DNA of 64,000 nt from Calamus simplicifolius (lineage: Eukaryota; Streptophyta; Magnoliopsida; Arecales; Arecaceae): assembly GCA_900491605.1 (NCBI GenBank), contig UESW01003834.1, forward strand, positions 1,685,277-1,749,276, in the 5' to 3' direction. Shown one piece after another: positions 11,419-24,224 of the stretch (position 1 is its first letter; each line of letters starts with the position of its first letter). The position numbers were made by a program, and so were the translations under genes. The notes below the pieces were generated by a model. The model did not search any database and was not told where the DNA came from. It saw only the letters and a program-made list of their open reading frames with translations.

Positions 11419-14400
11419 TTGATTTCATTGCAGGAATGTCTTGTGGCCAAGAGATCAAAGAGAAAGTGGTATCTTGATAGTGGCTGCTCAAGACATATGA
11501 CGGGTGACAAAGAAGAATTCATCACCCTTGAAGAAAAGAAAGGAGGAGTTGTTACATTTGGCGACAATGGCAAAGGCCAAATCTTGGGGTTTGGTAACAT
11601 TCAAATAACTCCCTCCACATTTATTGAGAATGTACTTTATGTTGATGGTTTAAAGCATAACTTAATTAGTATAAGTCAATTATGTGACAAAGGTTTTAAA
11701 GTATCATTTGAATCTTCTTTATGCACTGTAGCTAATCCCATTGATAATAGCATTGTTTTTATTGGAATAGAAATGGCAATGTATACATGATTGATTTAGA
11801 CAAATTGTCTACTAATAATCATTGCTTAGTTGCTAATAATGCTAATATGAATGAGATTGGTTGGTTGTGGCATCGAAGATTAGGTCACGCAAGCACACAC
11901 CTAATTTCAAAACTAATTAGAATGGATTTAGTAAAAGGTTTACCTAAATTAGATTTTGAAAATAACAAAATATGTGATGCATGTCAGTTTGGAAAACAAA
12001 CAAGAAGTTCTTTCAAATCTAAAAATATTGTTTCAACTTCTAGGCCATTAGAGCTACTTCACATGGACCTTTTTGGACCAACTAGAACCACAAGTCTAGG
12101 AGGAAAGAAATATGGTCTTGTGATAGTAGATGATTACTCTAGATTCACTTGGGTAATGTTTTTAGCTCACAAAGATGAGACTTTCTCGATATTCATGAAA
12201 TTCTTCAAGAAAGTAACAAATGAGAAAAACACTACCATAGTGTCTCTAAGAAGTGATCATGGAACTGAATTTGAAAATCACTTATTTGAAAGTTTTTTGC
12301 AATGAAAATGGTATTAATCATAATTTTTCTGCACCTAGGACCCCACAACAAAATGGTGTAGTTGAAAGGAAAAATAGGACTCTAGAAGACATGGCCCGTA
12401 CCATGCTATGTGAAAGTAAACTCCCGAAATACTTTTGGGCGGAAGCTATTAACACAGCATGTTACATCCTAAATAGAGCCTTAATAAGACCTATTTAAAG
12501 AAAACACCTTATGAATTATGGCATGATAGAAAACCCAATATTAAATATTTTCATGCATTTGGTTGTAAATGTTTTGTTCACAATAATGGTAAAAATAATT
12601 TAGGCAAATTTGATGCTAAATCTGATGAAGGAATATTCTTAGGATACTCAACAACTAGTAAAGCATATAGAGTATTTAACAAGAAAACTTTAGTTGTTGA
12701 AGAATCCATTCATGTAGTTTTTGATGAATCTTTAGCAACTCGTTCCGAAAAGTTTGATGATGAGGAAGATACAAACATAATTGAGAAAGATCTTGAAAAA
12801 TTAAATATTGATGTATCTTCAGATCAAAGCAAGAAGCTAAAGATAATGATTCACCTAAGGATGATGATACTAACACTAATCATAATGATGTAGATCTACC
12901 TAGGATTGGAGATACGCTTATAGTCACCCTAAGGAATTGATTATAGGTGATCCATCTCAAGGAATAAGAACTAGATCATCTATGAGAAATATTAGTAATC
13001 ATCTTGCATTTGTATCACAAATTGAACCTAAAACTATTGAAGAAGCTGAAAAAGATAATAATTGGATGTTAGCATGCAAGAAGAATTAAATCAATTTACT
13101 AGAAATAATGTATGGACATTAGTTGAAAGACCTAAAATCATTCTGTTATAGGATCAAAATGGATATTTAGAAATAAACTAGATGAAAATGGCATAGTAAT
13201 TAGAAACAAAGCTAGATTAGTTGCAAAAGGATATAATCAAGAAGAAGGTATTGATTTTGATGAAACCTTTGCACCAGTAGCTAGATTAGAAGCCATTAGA
13301 CTATTACTTGCATTTGCATGTCATATGAATTTTAACTTATTTCAAATGGATGTAAAAGTGCTTTTTTAAATGGATTTATAAATGAAGAAGTATATGTAGA
13401 ACAACCACCAGGTTTTGAAGATCATGAATTTTCAAATCACGTTTTTAAATTGCACAAAGCATTATATGGTTTGAAACAAGCACCTAGAGCTTGGTATGAT
13501 AGATTAAGTAAATTCTTAATTGAAAATGATTTTATAAGAGGAAATGTTGATAAAACATTATTTTTGAAAAGAAAAGGTAAAGATTTATTAGTAGTTCAAA
13601 TATATGTTGATGATATTATTTTTGGTGCTACTAACAATCTTCTATGTCAAGAGTTTGCTAAGTTGATGCAGGGTGAATTTGAAATGAGCATGATGGGAGA
13701 ACTCAACTTCTTCCTTGGACTCCAAATCAAACAAAGCAAAGAGGGAATTTTCATCAACCAAACAAAGTACACAAAGGAAATACTAAAGAAGTTTGGTATG
13801 GAATCAATAAACCCCTCGGAACACCAATGAGTCCTTCATGCAAGCTGGACAAAGATGAAGAAGGTAAGAAGTTGATCAAAATATTATCGAGGTATAATCG
13901 GATCCCTACTTTACTTAACTGCAAGTAGACCAGATATAATGTTTGCTGTTTGTCTATGTGCTAGATTTCAGTCAGAACCTAAAGAATCACACTTAATTGC
14001 TGTTAAAAGAATACTAAGATACTTAAGTGGAACAAAAAATGTAGGTTTATGGTATTCTAGAGACTCAACATTAACTTGATTGCATATTCTGATTCTGATT
14101 ATGCTGGATGTAAGTTAGATAGAAAAAGCACAAGTGGTGCATGCCAATTCTTAGGAAGTAACTTAATCTCATGGTTTAGCAAAAAGCAAAATTCAGTTGC
14201 ATTATCAACTACTGAAGCTGAATATGTTGCAGCTGGAAGTTGCTGTGCTCAAATCCTATGGATTAAGCGACAACTTGAAGACTATGGTATCACACTTGAT
14301 AAAACACCTATAAGATGTGATAATACAAGTGCAATTAATCTAACAAAAAATCCAATTCAACATTCTAGAAAAACACATAGAAATTAGATATCATTTTATA

Positions 14401-14541
14401 AGAGAACATGTAACAATGGAGAAATATGTCTTGATTATGTTAATACTGAAGAACAATTAGCTGATATATTTACAAAACCCTTGAGTGAAGAAAGATTCTG
14501 TTATCTTAGAGGAGAGTTAGGGATTTGTGATCCATTAGAAT
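11419..14541 (+). pseudogene. pol: Sirevirus pol remnant (protease, integrase, RT, RNase H)
   Basis: Domains are in copia order. Protease has the WYLDSGCSRHMTG active site (about 11470). The integrase zinc region and GPT-type DDE core follow: D in LLHMDLFG (12060), D in RSDHGTEF (about 12255), E in GVVERKNR (about 12360). Reverse transcriptase has RLVAKGYNQ (13215) and the catalytic YVDDIIFGA (about 13605). RNase H has YSDSDYAGC (14085) and TTEAEYVA. At least six frameshifts or stops separate these blocks, for example near 11790, 12300, 12498, 13365 and 13830, so the polyprotein cannot be made. The DSG, DDE and YVDD residues themselves are still present. Confidence 0.9.
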
Positions 14542-14730
14542 GATTTTGAAACCCCTAAGAAAAATTATCTAGAACTCTTTCTATTCTTTGATCTTTAAGG
14601 AAATCTTATCTAGAATTCATATCTAATTGATCTATTAAAATCCAATGATTTTTTATCAATTTTTATGATCAATATCCGGACACATTTCAGATTCTTTGAA
14701 ACTTTATATTTTTTTGCTCTGAAATGGTCT

Positions 14731-14923
14731 CGGAGCCGACTCGGTCAGTATCGGAGTCGACTCCATGTTTCTGCTGAAACTCTGGAGCCGACCCCATCTC
14801 TGTGCGAGTCGACTCCACTTCGGGATAGATTTCTGTGACTATCCGGAGTCGACTCCACACTTTGCGGGAGCCGACTCGAAGTGGTCCCAGGTCGATTTAT
14901 CTAGGGCAGAGTCGACTCCTCGT
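14731..14923. repeat. GAGTCGAC motif array ahead of the accessory ORF
   Basis: About seven copies of the same GAG(T/C)CGAC motif found in the LTRs, in the gap between pol and the accessory ORF. The last copy ends about 95 bp before the ORF's first ATG (15018). This looks like a second control region inside the element. Confidence 0.8.
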
Positions 14924-15017
14924 TCACTTCTATCAAATCAATCAAATACTCTCTCCAAAGTTTTTCCCAACCTACCAAATCCTTAAAAATCCTTGATTAA
15001 CCTTTCCACTAAATCAA

Positions 15018-16418
15018 ATGGCACCTAAAACCCGTGGTTCTAGCCTTGGAGCGGCCGGGATGAAAAGGAAGAAGGCGATGAAGAAGACAGTGAGGCATCC
15101 GCTCACGAACCATCTCCGAGCATGGATTCCACCTCATCCTCTTCAACTCCGAGTGCTTCTCCTACTGCGGCCACATCTCAGGTAGACCGTCTAGCTGATA
15201 GAGTGATTACAACCGGAAGAAAGGTTAATTTTGAACTATTTGAGGCAGAAGGTTTTCTTGTAGGAAGACAGTTAATTGAAATGGGATGGGAGAAAATATG
15301 TTCTTTAGATTGCCCAACCTACCCAGCCTTGGTTAAAGAGTTTTATAAAAATCTGTCAAGAGGAGATAATGGATTGGTCAGCATGATTAGAGGAAATAGG
15401 ATAAATGTGACAGTGGATTTACTCTCAAGACTTTTGGAACTTCCAGTGTCTGGTACTTCTACTTTTTCACCTGATGATAGGAGCCCAGCTCTATCAAGAT
15501 TGTTAAACAAAGAAATTGTTGGTTTTGAAGAAGTCCATGCAAATCAACTATCTTTGGAATTAAGGCTTCTCCATAACATATGTAGTAGGATTCTATTCCC
15601 TAAGACTGGGAGGTTTGATTATGTATCTGAGAGAGACATTTTGTTATGGATGCTATAGTGACTGGGAGACCTATCAATCTTCCGAATATGATAATTTGGT
15701 ACATCGCTGACTGTGGAAGCAAGAGAAAATCTAGTCTACCCTATGGCATGATATTAACTAAGATTTTTCAAAGCCAAGGGATAATCATTTCGATAGTGAG
15801 CCAATGAGAAATTTGAGACACATTGATTACTATAGCTTGGCTACTATTCATAGGATGGAATTTGTGAAGAAAGATGGTAGATGGGAAAGGAAAAGTCAGT
15901 TGGAAGATAGAGCCGCTGATGTTGAGGCACCTGGACCTTCTGTTAGACATTCATCACCTGTGCCTCCTAGTTCTTCTATTCCAGTTCCGACCCCTTCTCC
16001 CGCTCCAATGTTTGATCAACCATCTTCTTCATCAGTTGGTTTTTCGAATCTTCAGTTAGAGCAGCTCAAGAGTCTTCTTGATGCTCAAGAAGATAGAATA
16101 AAGATTGAGTTTGACAATAAATTCATGAATCTTAAAGAAACTCTTTACTCATTAGATGATCAAATCACCAAGATTGAATCTACTCTTAGCTCCTCTACTG
16201 AGTCTTTAAGTGGTGATTTAAAGAATATTTTTGAAGAACTTAAAGACATTTGTGGAGATGGTGAGACTTATGCAAAGTGCAATGCCGAGCTTCAAGACAA
16301 GATTTTAACTGCTTGTACTTTTGTGGATGAAAGACTGAAAGATTATGTTAAGCTTCAAACTGATGGAATGAAGAACATTATAGATCACTTAACAAGAATT
16401 GTAAGGACACATTTTTGA
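15018..16418 (+). pseudogene. Sirevirus accessory (env-position) ORF remnant
   Basis: Extra ORF between pol and the 3' LTR, the place where Sireviruses carry an env-like gene. After a basic, Ser/Pro-rich start, the block at 15122-15658 resembles the putative plant transposon protein domain seen in many plant retroelements (GFLVGRQLIEMGWEKICSL). The part from 15804 has a proline/serine linker and a long predicted coiled coil ending at 16418. Frame changes near 15060, 15645 and 15790 break it into pieces. I see no signal peptide or transmembrane helix, so the env label is positional only. Function unknown. Confidence 0.75.
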
Positions 16419-16632
16419 TATAATAGATGTTTAGTCTTTGCAATGTAATAAAATTTATATTATGTTTTATTTTGATACAATGATGTAATGAGAAGTCAGT
16501 TTTGAATGTTCAATGTAGTCTGAGTTTGAATGTACTTCTCCTATTTATCAATGAATCTCAGTTCATATTAAAGCATATCTTGAATCGTGAATGTGATTGT
16601 GTTTGATACTTCTCTACCTTTTTGTTGATAAC

Positions 16633-16646
16633 AAAAAAGGGGGAGA
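16633..16646 (+). other. Extra internal polypurine tract, Sirevirus
   Basis: AAAAAAGGGGGAGA about 330 bp upstream of the 3' LTR, preceded by gttgataac. It resembles the proper tract next to the LTR, and multiple polypurine tracts are a Sirevirus trait. Confidence 0.65.
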
Positions 16647-16951
16647 GTTTTATATACATAACTGTATATGCATGGGAGAAATTAAATGAATATTATTATA
16701 TATATATAAATAATTGAATGGGAGAAAAGGGAGTAATAATTAAATATTACACATACAGTGAGTGAATGAAAAAGCAATTTAGATGAAAATGCTGAATTTT
16801 GACATTAAATTGTGTATAAGCTTAAATTGAATGAATGGGATATTTATTTGAGTTTCATAGGGGGAGCTACCTCATTCAGGGGAGCCTAACTATGAAAATA
16901 AAATAAATTCTTTAATTAATCATGCATATACTCAATGTTTTTGTCATCATC

Positions 16952-16965
16952 AAAAAGGGGGAGAT
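16952..16965 (+). other. Polypurine tract, Sirevirus
   Basis: AAAAAGGGGGAGAT directly before the 3' LTR start, the expected plus-strand primer site. Confidence 0.85.
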
Positions 16966-17319
16966 TGTTGGGGAGATTGTTGAGAAATTGTTGCCCCAAT
17001 CTTATTGATTTTGATGATTACCGAAAGCCATGAGTATATTAAAAGATGCAATGAATTTATTTACATGAGCAATGAATTTATTTATCATAATGAGTATGTT
17101 AAGTATGACTTTAATCAATTGGAAAGTAGCTTCATGCTCCATGTTTAAGCTTTCAAAAAGAAATTTTATACTTCATATTTCAATCAATGAGTTTTTGGAA
17201 CATATCTTGAATTGATTCTTAATGTCAAATTTACTATATTCAAGTCAAAAATTGATTTAAAATTGATCTGGAACGAATTTCAAAGTCAATCAGAAAATTC
17301 TCTAATTTTTGATACGTTC

Positions 17320-17642
17320 CGGAGCCGACTCTAGAGTTTCAGAGTCGACTCCACTCAGTATACAGAGATGTCTGATTTTCTCGAGTCGACCCCTGTGATT
17401 TCAAGAGTCGACCCCCGATATTGTCGAGCCGACTCCATGACTGTGAGAGTCGACTCCGCTCAGACACCAGAGAGTTGTTTTTCTGAGCACTTCTCGAGTC
17501 GACCCCTTGCTTTTCATGAGTCGACCCCTGACTATCAGGAGTCGACACCTTATTTTCGTTGAGTCGACCCCTTAACTTTCTAAATGTTTCTATTTTTGGC
17601 ATTGCGTCTTCGAGCCGACTCGCCTAAAGTTGGTGCCGACTC
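17320..17642. repeat. GAGTCGAC/GAGCCGAC motif array in the 3' LTR
   Basis: Counterpart of the 5' LTR array. Most copies are retained with small changes at their edges. Confidence 0.85.
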
Positions 17643-17751
17643 TAACAAATCTGGGCGTGATTTTTTCTGAATGCCAACTCAGCGCCAACGGTAAGATTTT
17701 TCAATAACGGCTAGATTTCTTTGTTTCTAATGACCATATTTTTGCAGAGTC

Positions 17752-17759
17752 TATAAATA
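17752..17759 (+). promoter_or_regulatory. TATA box of the Sirevirus 3' LTR
   Basis: TATAAATA in the same context as in the 5' LTR. Confidence 0.7.
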
Positions 17760-18755
17760 GAGAGGCCGTTTTCAAATCAAAATATACATATACAAAATCA
17801 AGAGAGAAAAAGAAAATCTTTTAGAAAAAGAGGAAAAACAGAGCCTCATTTGAAAAAATCCGAGATTCAAAAATAGAGTGAAAGAGAAGGAGTGAAATCA
17901 AAGGAGACTTCATCTGTGTTCAAGTTCATCAATCCAAGAAAGTTTTGGAAGAAAATCCAAGAGTCATTCAAGATCAAATCAAGAGATTTTCTACATTCAA
18001 AGAAAGGGAGAGAAAGCTTAAATCAACTCCAACATTCAATCCGTGAAGAATCTGAGCTGAGGCCCGATTCCACACTTCAAAGGAGTTGAAGAAAAGAAGA
18101 AAAGCCTGCACTCAAATTGGATCTAAACAGGCCCTTCTAAACCTTATTTTATTTTGAAATATCTGCTCAAAAGGAGCTATTTTGTATTAAACTTATATTT
18201 TATCTTGTGGTTTGCTAATTCAATCAGTGGATTGAATTAGTGGAGGTAGCTTACCTCGACACAAGCTAAGGATAGCTTGTGTGTTGGGTTTTGTGCTGGT
18301 GAGCCCGTGTAAAACCGGCTGGGTTCGTTGTGATCCCGGGAAAACAACAAGTTTGGATTGTAAGCTTGTAAAACAACTCGACTGTAATCGAGGAGATTAT
18401 AGTGTGGACCCAAGTGGAGCTTGGGAGTGGACGTAGGTGTTGGATACACCGAACCACTATAAAATCTTTGTGTTTGCCGTGTTTATTTATCTCTCTCTCT
18501 TGCTATCGTGCTTTAACTTGAATTAAGTATTTATATCCTCTCATCAATAGTTTAAATTGCTTTAAAAGGCTTAATTTTTTAAAGAACCCAATTCACCCCC
18601 CCCCCCTCTTGGGTTGCCATTTGGGCCAACAATGTTGCATGTCACTGTAGGTCGGTTTCTTCTTCTTCTTCTCCTCTCATGAATCAGGGATAACAATTTC
18701 ATCCGTACAAAGTTACATTTGATTATTAATTAAATGGAAATATCTGCTGTCCCCC

Positions 18756-21015
18756 TGTAATACCCGGTTCATGTGAAACCAGGGTCTTGGCAGGTTGATT
18801 TTTCATGCTGGCGCTTACACTCTCGGCGTAGCATTTGAGTCCCCGATTCCCTTGATCCAAGGCATCGCGAGGATGCTTAAAAAAAGATGGAAGGTGACTC
18901 TTTCCTTCATCCTCGCGCACGCCCTCTCCAGGTAATTCTCTGCCCATGTTTCGTCACAGAGAGAGAGGGAAAGCTGAGCGAGAGAGAGGGAGACAGAGAG
19001 AGAGAGAGAGCACCCGCGATTGATCTTAGCCATGGCGGCCTGTCTCAACCTTGGTTCAGGCCCGGCGGCGTGCCCATCGCCTTGTAGGGCTTGAGCCTTG
19101 GCCGACGGCCCCACCGGCACCTAAGACGGCATCCGATGGGGTACCGAAGATGAGAGAGAGGGAGAAGAGGGCCAGCTGGCCCTTCTCTTGGGAGGGAGCC
19201 GAACTGGCTCCCGCTATTGATTTAGGCCCGGCGGCGTGCTCGCCGCCTCGCCGAGCCTGGGCGGCTGCCAGTGGCCTCCACCGGTGCGGGGCATGCGTCC
19301 GATGGAGGTCCGGCTGGCCATGCCGCTGGTACTATATCATGCTGCGGCAGATTGAAAGAGAGAAAGAAAGAGATAGAGGGAGAGAGAGTGAGAGGAGAGC
19401 ACGGCCGCGACGGCGGCCGGCTCCGGGCTGGTCATCGGTGGCTGAGCCACCCCGGGGAGGGGCGGCGGCAGTCCTGGCTACCGGCACAATTTCTCCCTGT
19501 TTCGGGTGAAACAGGGGAGCTGAGCGGGGAAGAAGAGATCAGTGGGCCATCTGGGATGTTTCAGTTTGGGCCCTGTTGGGCCGACACCGATCCATTTTTG
19601 GACTATATTTTGGGCCATGTATTGGATCGGGAATGGAGAAATAAAAATATGGACTGGATCAGTGTTGATTCTAGTTTCTTGGGATATTTTTATTTCCCCA
19701 TTTGGGCATATATACTGAGAAATATTCAAGCTCAAAGTTGGGCCCAGGATTAGTTTGGGTAGAATTTAAGAGAGACTTTATTATTCAAATTTAGAGATTT
19801 AATTGTGTAAAATGATGCTGTAGGTACCCAGATGTCCAAATTGCTGGTTTACAATTTGGGATTAGCATTCTGAGATAAGTAAGCTAATTATCATGAATTT
19901 TATAATATTTTAATACATAGATTTTGAAATTGTAGTTATATTAATTTATGAAATTATGAAATGAGGAAAATAGAATTTTGATATTTAAATTAGTAATAGT
20001 ACCACGAGTATACAATTGAGTATTTGCTATAATTATTATAGTTGGTAATATTTGTAAAGTAATGGCTTTATATGTATGTGCAAAAGATGAAGTATATGCT
20101 TATTTTGACTTTGTAAAATATAATGGTACTATTGATATGTCTATATGCAATTGTTAATAATGTACAAACCACTGTATATGTCATGTGAGAAGCTTATGTT
20201 TATGATGATGCATGATGTATTACATGCAATTATGATGATGATATTGAGATATACTTATATGTGCCGTCGCAGTTCTCATATGATATGAATGATATGAAAT
20301 GATGTGAAATGCCAAGTGATACAGGACCCACCTCTATAGGAAAAGATATATGGAGGACACATATATGTAGGGTGTGTTGTGATTAATTATGATATATGAC
20401 ATAACGCTGGTACCAAGACCCTTCCTCTTAGGGGACATTTAAGAGTGATACACCAGTTGGGTGTTGTAGGGCCGTGGGACACATAAGAAATAGTATTATA
20501 TAAATACAGTGGGTTTGTTACATTGCATATTTTGGCATTTATTGTATGATTTAGCTTCCAAAATCACTTTGAGAAAATGATATGCATATTCTGATAATAT
20601 AGCAAGTGTATTTGAAATTGGAAACTTTTTATTGTAAAGCTGATTTAATTTGATAATATTTTGAAATGATTAATGGATCATATTATAATATAGTAGGCTT
20701 TCTTATTGAGTGTGAGCTCATGTAAATCTCACAATGTTTTTCAGAGCCACAAGACTGAAGAAGAAATTATGGGGTAGATAGAGCTTTTATTAAATAAATT
20801 AGATCCATTATGTTGATGTAACCCTAGTGGTGTTTGTGTGTAGGGCTTGTAGCCCAAACCTTATGGTTATGGTTTGTATTAAGTTATAGATTTGACTTGA
20901 ATATATATAATTATTGCCTTATATTAATTTATGTGTCATAATTCGGGACGCCCTACATGCCTGGCATGCGGTGGGTTGTCACCCTAGTTTAAATTTTTGG
21001 GTCTGAGGCGTGACA
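18756..21015 (+). repeat. Gypsy A 5' LTR
   Basis: Contains a GC-rich block (about 18880-19520) with GA microsatellites, followed by a very AT-rich 3' half. Several open frames run across the GC-rich block (18887, 19051, 19271) but none has a recognised domain. Confidence 0.88.
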
Positions 21016-21022
21016 ACTTTTA

Positions 21023-21034
21023 TGGTATTAAAGC
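21023..21034 (+). other. Degenerate primer-binding site, gypsy A
   Basis: TGGTATTAAAGC, two mismatches from the Met-tRNA-type site TGGTATCAGAGC that is intact in copy B. Confidence 0.7.
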
Positions 21035-21189
21035 ATAGGTTTTAACCTTAGGGATACATACATGATGACACTCTAGGCAAGATACTAGGATGACAGTGAG
21101 ACAATTATAACTTATAGGAATTTCAGGTATTATGCTTTGAAAGCCTGAATTTAAAGTTTATCAAGATATTAATTGAAATATGAATTTAA

Positions 21190-24090
21190 TAGGAATAAAG
21201 AATGAACCATCGCACCCGAAGCCAATGATATAATGGGACTCCCAGGCTAGTAACCTTGACCAATGGGGAGGCCAAGGGGCTTCTAGAGGTTTTTGCTCCG
21301 TCAACCTTGTTGGATATGGCTCGTAGCAGTTTCAGACCTTTAGATAATATGGGTAGATGAAACTTTAATTGGATATGCAATAAAAGATAGATGAATATAT
21401 GAAATATAATATAGTAGTTAAAAATTGCAATTGATGACTAATATGACTAAGATAACATCATTATATCCATATTGCAATTGAGTTAGATACGTGGATTTTG
21501 AACTATTAAATCTGAATTTGAATGTGGATGTATATAATGAATTTTTATTTGTAGAACTTACATTATTGATATTGTAAGTTTAAGATTATGAGCTAATCTG
21601 CTGATAATAGAGATGATTAATATTGATGATATTTTGGTAATGAAGTAGTTAACTACATATTTTGATCAATTACAATTGAGTACTTAAAAAAATGGATTTG
21701 AGTCTGGATGGATAAGTATATATAATGAATTTTACTAAGAGAACTTTTATTATGGATATTGCTTGTTCAAAACTGATTGTTAATGTGCTAGATATGGAGA
21801 TGGTTGACACTGAGGTTAATGAAATAGTTGACTGCATATTATATCATGATGGACCATTAAGGAAGAATATAAAATTTTAAATTCTGAGACAATTACTGTT
21901 TAAGTTTTGAGAGTAGTAGACTCTATTAATCTTTAGAACCGATTTTGGCTATAAATGATCAAATATTTTGATAGTAGAAAGTGAAAGATTTTACTAGTAA
22001 GAAGAATAAGATAAATTCTATTGATAAAGAATTTTATGAGGATTTCATCTATTAATAGATTTCTAAATCAAGATATCTATTAATTAATTTATTGTGCCTA
22101 CTTATTGTACCTTTCTTTATAGTTCCTAAGTATATATCTTTCTTCAGGATGGATAAATTATCAATTAGCCATAAGTGGCATAAATCTTTTTTAGAAAAAA
22201 GGAGGGAGATAATTTTATTTTTGATTATTATCAAGTATGGATTATGGTTAGGGGTACATCTAATATTACCTTCAAATCATAGAGAGATTACTATAATTTT
22301 TTAATTATGTCTTTTGGATGGTAAGTGCATTTTCAATCTTTATTAACCTTATAAGTCATGTATCCATCTGAGCTAGATCAATGAGGTCATTTTGAGATAT
22401 TCAAAGGGTTTAAATTAGTTGGCCATGATATGGCATGAGATATTGCATAATCTATAAAAACCAACATAATTTTTAGGTGACTTTGATAGTCATTAGTAAT
22501 AAAATAATTGATTCAAGGATTTGGATCATTTAAATTGCAATATTTATTGAGAATATACTGACTTATTCAAGAGAAATTGATTGGTTGTGGTGGTAATTAC
22601 TGATAAATATGAAGGAGATAAAATAATTATACTGATGATTAATGATGACACTATTATTCAAAATAAATAAATAAATAGTTAATTATGATAATTATGAAAA
22701 ATATCCTAAATGATTGCATAATGTTCATTAATGTTAGCTTGAAGTATTCAAGAGTGAAACCAAGTATGTTATGATGATTGAAATAAGTGTCATAATGATT
22801 AATGGCATATTCAACTATTCAATAGTTGAGAAAGCATTGGAAGAAAACTATTTTATATCTAATTCACAAGAATTTAGAACTATCTTATCGAGGAATTAAG
22901 AGTAATTGATATAGGTTATTAACCTTAAGAATGGATGACATAATACATGTGATGGACACTATGATATTTATGATGATTGTGAGAAGTTAAGGTATTCTTT
23001 TTTAAAAAAAGAAAAAGTAGGAAAGAAATACTTCTTAAGGAATTCAATTTTATTTGGTAGAAAGATCAAATTAATTGTTGAAGTTGGATACGTCATTTGG
23101 GTACTTTGGAATGAAATAAAAGTTTTCTAGTGAGTATCTATAATGGTAAAAAAAAAATCTGTGGGCATTTAATTTAGAGGATGAAATTTTAGTGGGATAA
23201 AAATTTTAATATTTGTTTCTGGTTGAGTAGTAAACTGAGTAAATTGAGTTTGTATCCATTTGTCTCACTCTTCTAATTTGATGATGTCTTCATAAAGCTT
23301 AGTGGATTAAGCTAAATTTCGGTCTAGCCTTCCACCCTCAAATAGATGGATAAACTACAGGAACCAATTAGATTTTAGACGATATACTGCGAGCCTGTGT
23401 GATGGATTTAGGAGGTGTTTGGTATAGCTTCTTACCCTTAGTGAAATTGCTTATTTAATGGTTACCAAGCCAACATTTAATGGATTCATTTCAATTGTCT
23501 ATGATATAAGGTGTAGATTCCCTTTATATTGAGATGAAGTGAGAGAGAAAATTTTGGATACTGAGCTAGTTTAGCAACTATGAAAAAGTATCGTTAATTA
23601 AAGCAGCTTCGCCTAGCTCAGAGTTAATAGAAAAGTTATGTTGATGTCAAAAAGAAAGATTTAAAATTTCAGGTTAAAGATCATTTGGAAGTTTTACTAA
23701 CTAATGATGTAATGAGATTTGTGTTTAGAGATGAATTAAGTCCTCAATACATTAGGTCATTTGAGATTTTGATCAATATAAGGAGGTGGCTTATAGCTTA
23801 GTACTGCCTTCATTACTCTTTGGGGTGTTCAGTGTGTTTCATATCTTTATGATTGAGGAGGTATATTCTAGACCCCTGCTATGTGTTAGAACTTGAACCA
23901 ATTTAGCTTAAGAAAGAATTGACCTATGAAGATCATCATGTACACATTGGGGACCGTAAGGATCAAGTTCTGAGACGGCATACTATTCCCTATGTTAACC
24001 TACAGTGGAGTAATCATTTTGAGATGGAGGCTATTTGGGAACTTGAGGAGAAAATGAAAAAGAAATATCTACAATTATTTATATCTTAAT
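21190..24090 (+). pseudogene. Gypsy A gag-pol remnants
   Basis: Only traces remain. A gag-start-like MNHRTRSQ stretch is at about 21203. Reverse-transcriptase-like residues (an MSFG segment with VHFQSLL after it) are near 22305. The integrase block from about 23325 contains AFHPQIDG. The integrase end at about 23740-24085 contains VAYSLALPSSLFGVFSVFH and IPYVNLQWSN, then WELEEKMKKKY. Stops and deletions are dense and the protein-coding content is far below a full polyprotein. Confidence 0.7.
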
Positions 24091-24210
24091 ATGGATAAAT
24101 GATGTATCGATGACTGTTGACTTTTGAATAAAATTTAGTTGATTATGGGATAAAAAATTTGAATTCTATATTTTAATGGCAGTGTATCAATTTCGATGCC
24201 GAAATTTTTA

Positions 24211-24224
24211 TAAGGATGGGAGAA
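24211..24224 (+). other. Polypurine tract, gypsy A
   Basis: Purine-rich taaggatgggagaa ending at the 3' LTR start. A near-identical tract precedes the LTR of copy B. Confidence 0.7.

Larger units (their letters stand above)
8152..18631 (+). mobile_element. Sirevirus-type Ty1/copia LTR retrotransposon, decayed
   Basis: A complete 10.5-kb element. It is flanked by the 5-bp target duplication ATGTT (8147-8151 and 18632-18636) and has LTRs starting TGTTGGGGAG and ending GGGCCAACA. Order inside: tRNA-Met-type primer-binding site, gag, protease, integrase, reverse transcriptase, RNase H, accessory ORF, polypurine tracts. The copia domain order plus an extra ORF between pol and the 3' LTR, two polypurine tracts and the cacccccctcttgg LTR end fit the Sirevirus (SIRE/Maximus) lineage. 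The two LTRs differ by many substitutions and small indels, so the insertion is not very recent. All ORFs are broken. Confidence 0.92.
16966..18631 (+). repeat. Sirevirus 3' LTR
   Basis: 1666-bp partner of the 5' LTR, preceded directly by the polypurine tract. Same motif array, TATA box and C-rich end. Slightly longer through small indels. Confidence 0.93.

Noticed and set aside
18887..19753. Several long open frames in gypsy A LTR (repeated at 24377-25231)
   Set aside because: GC-rich sequence gives open frames in several phases, with no domain. The frames differ between the two LTRs.
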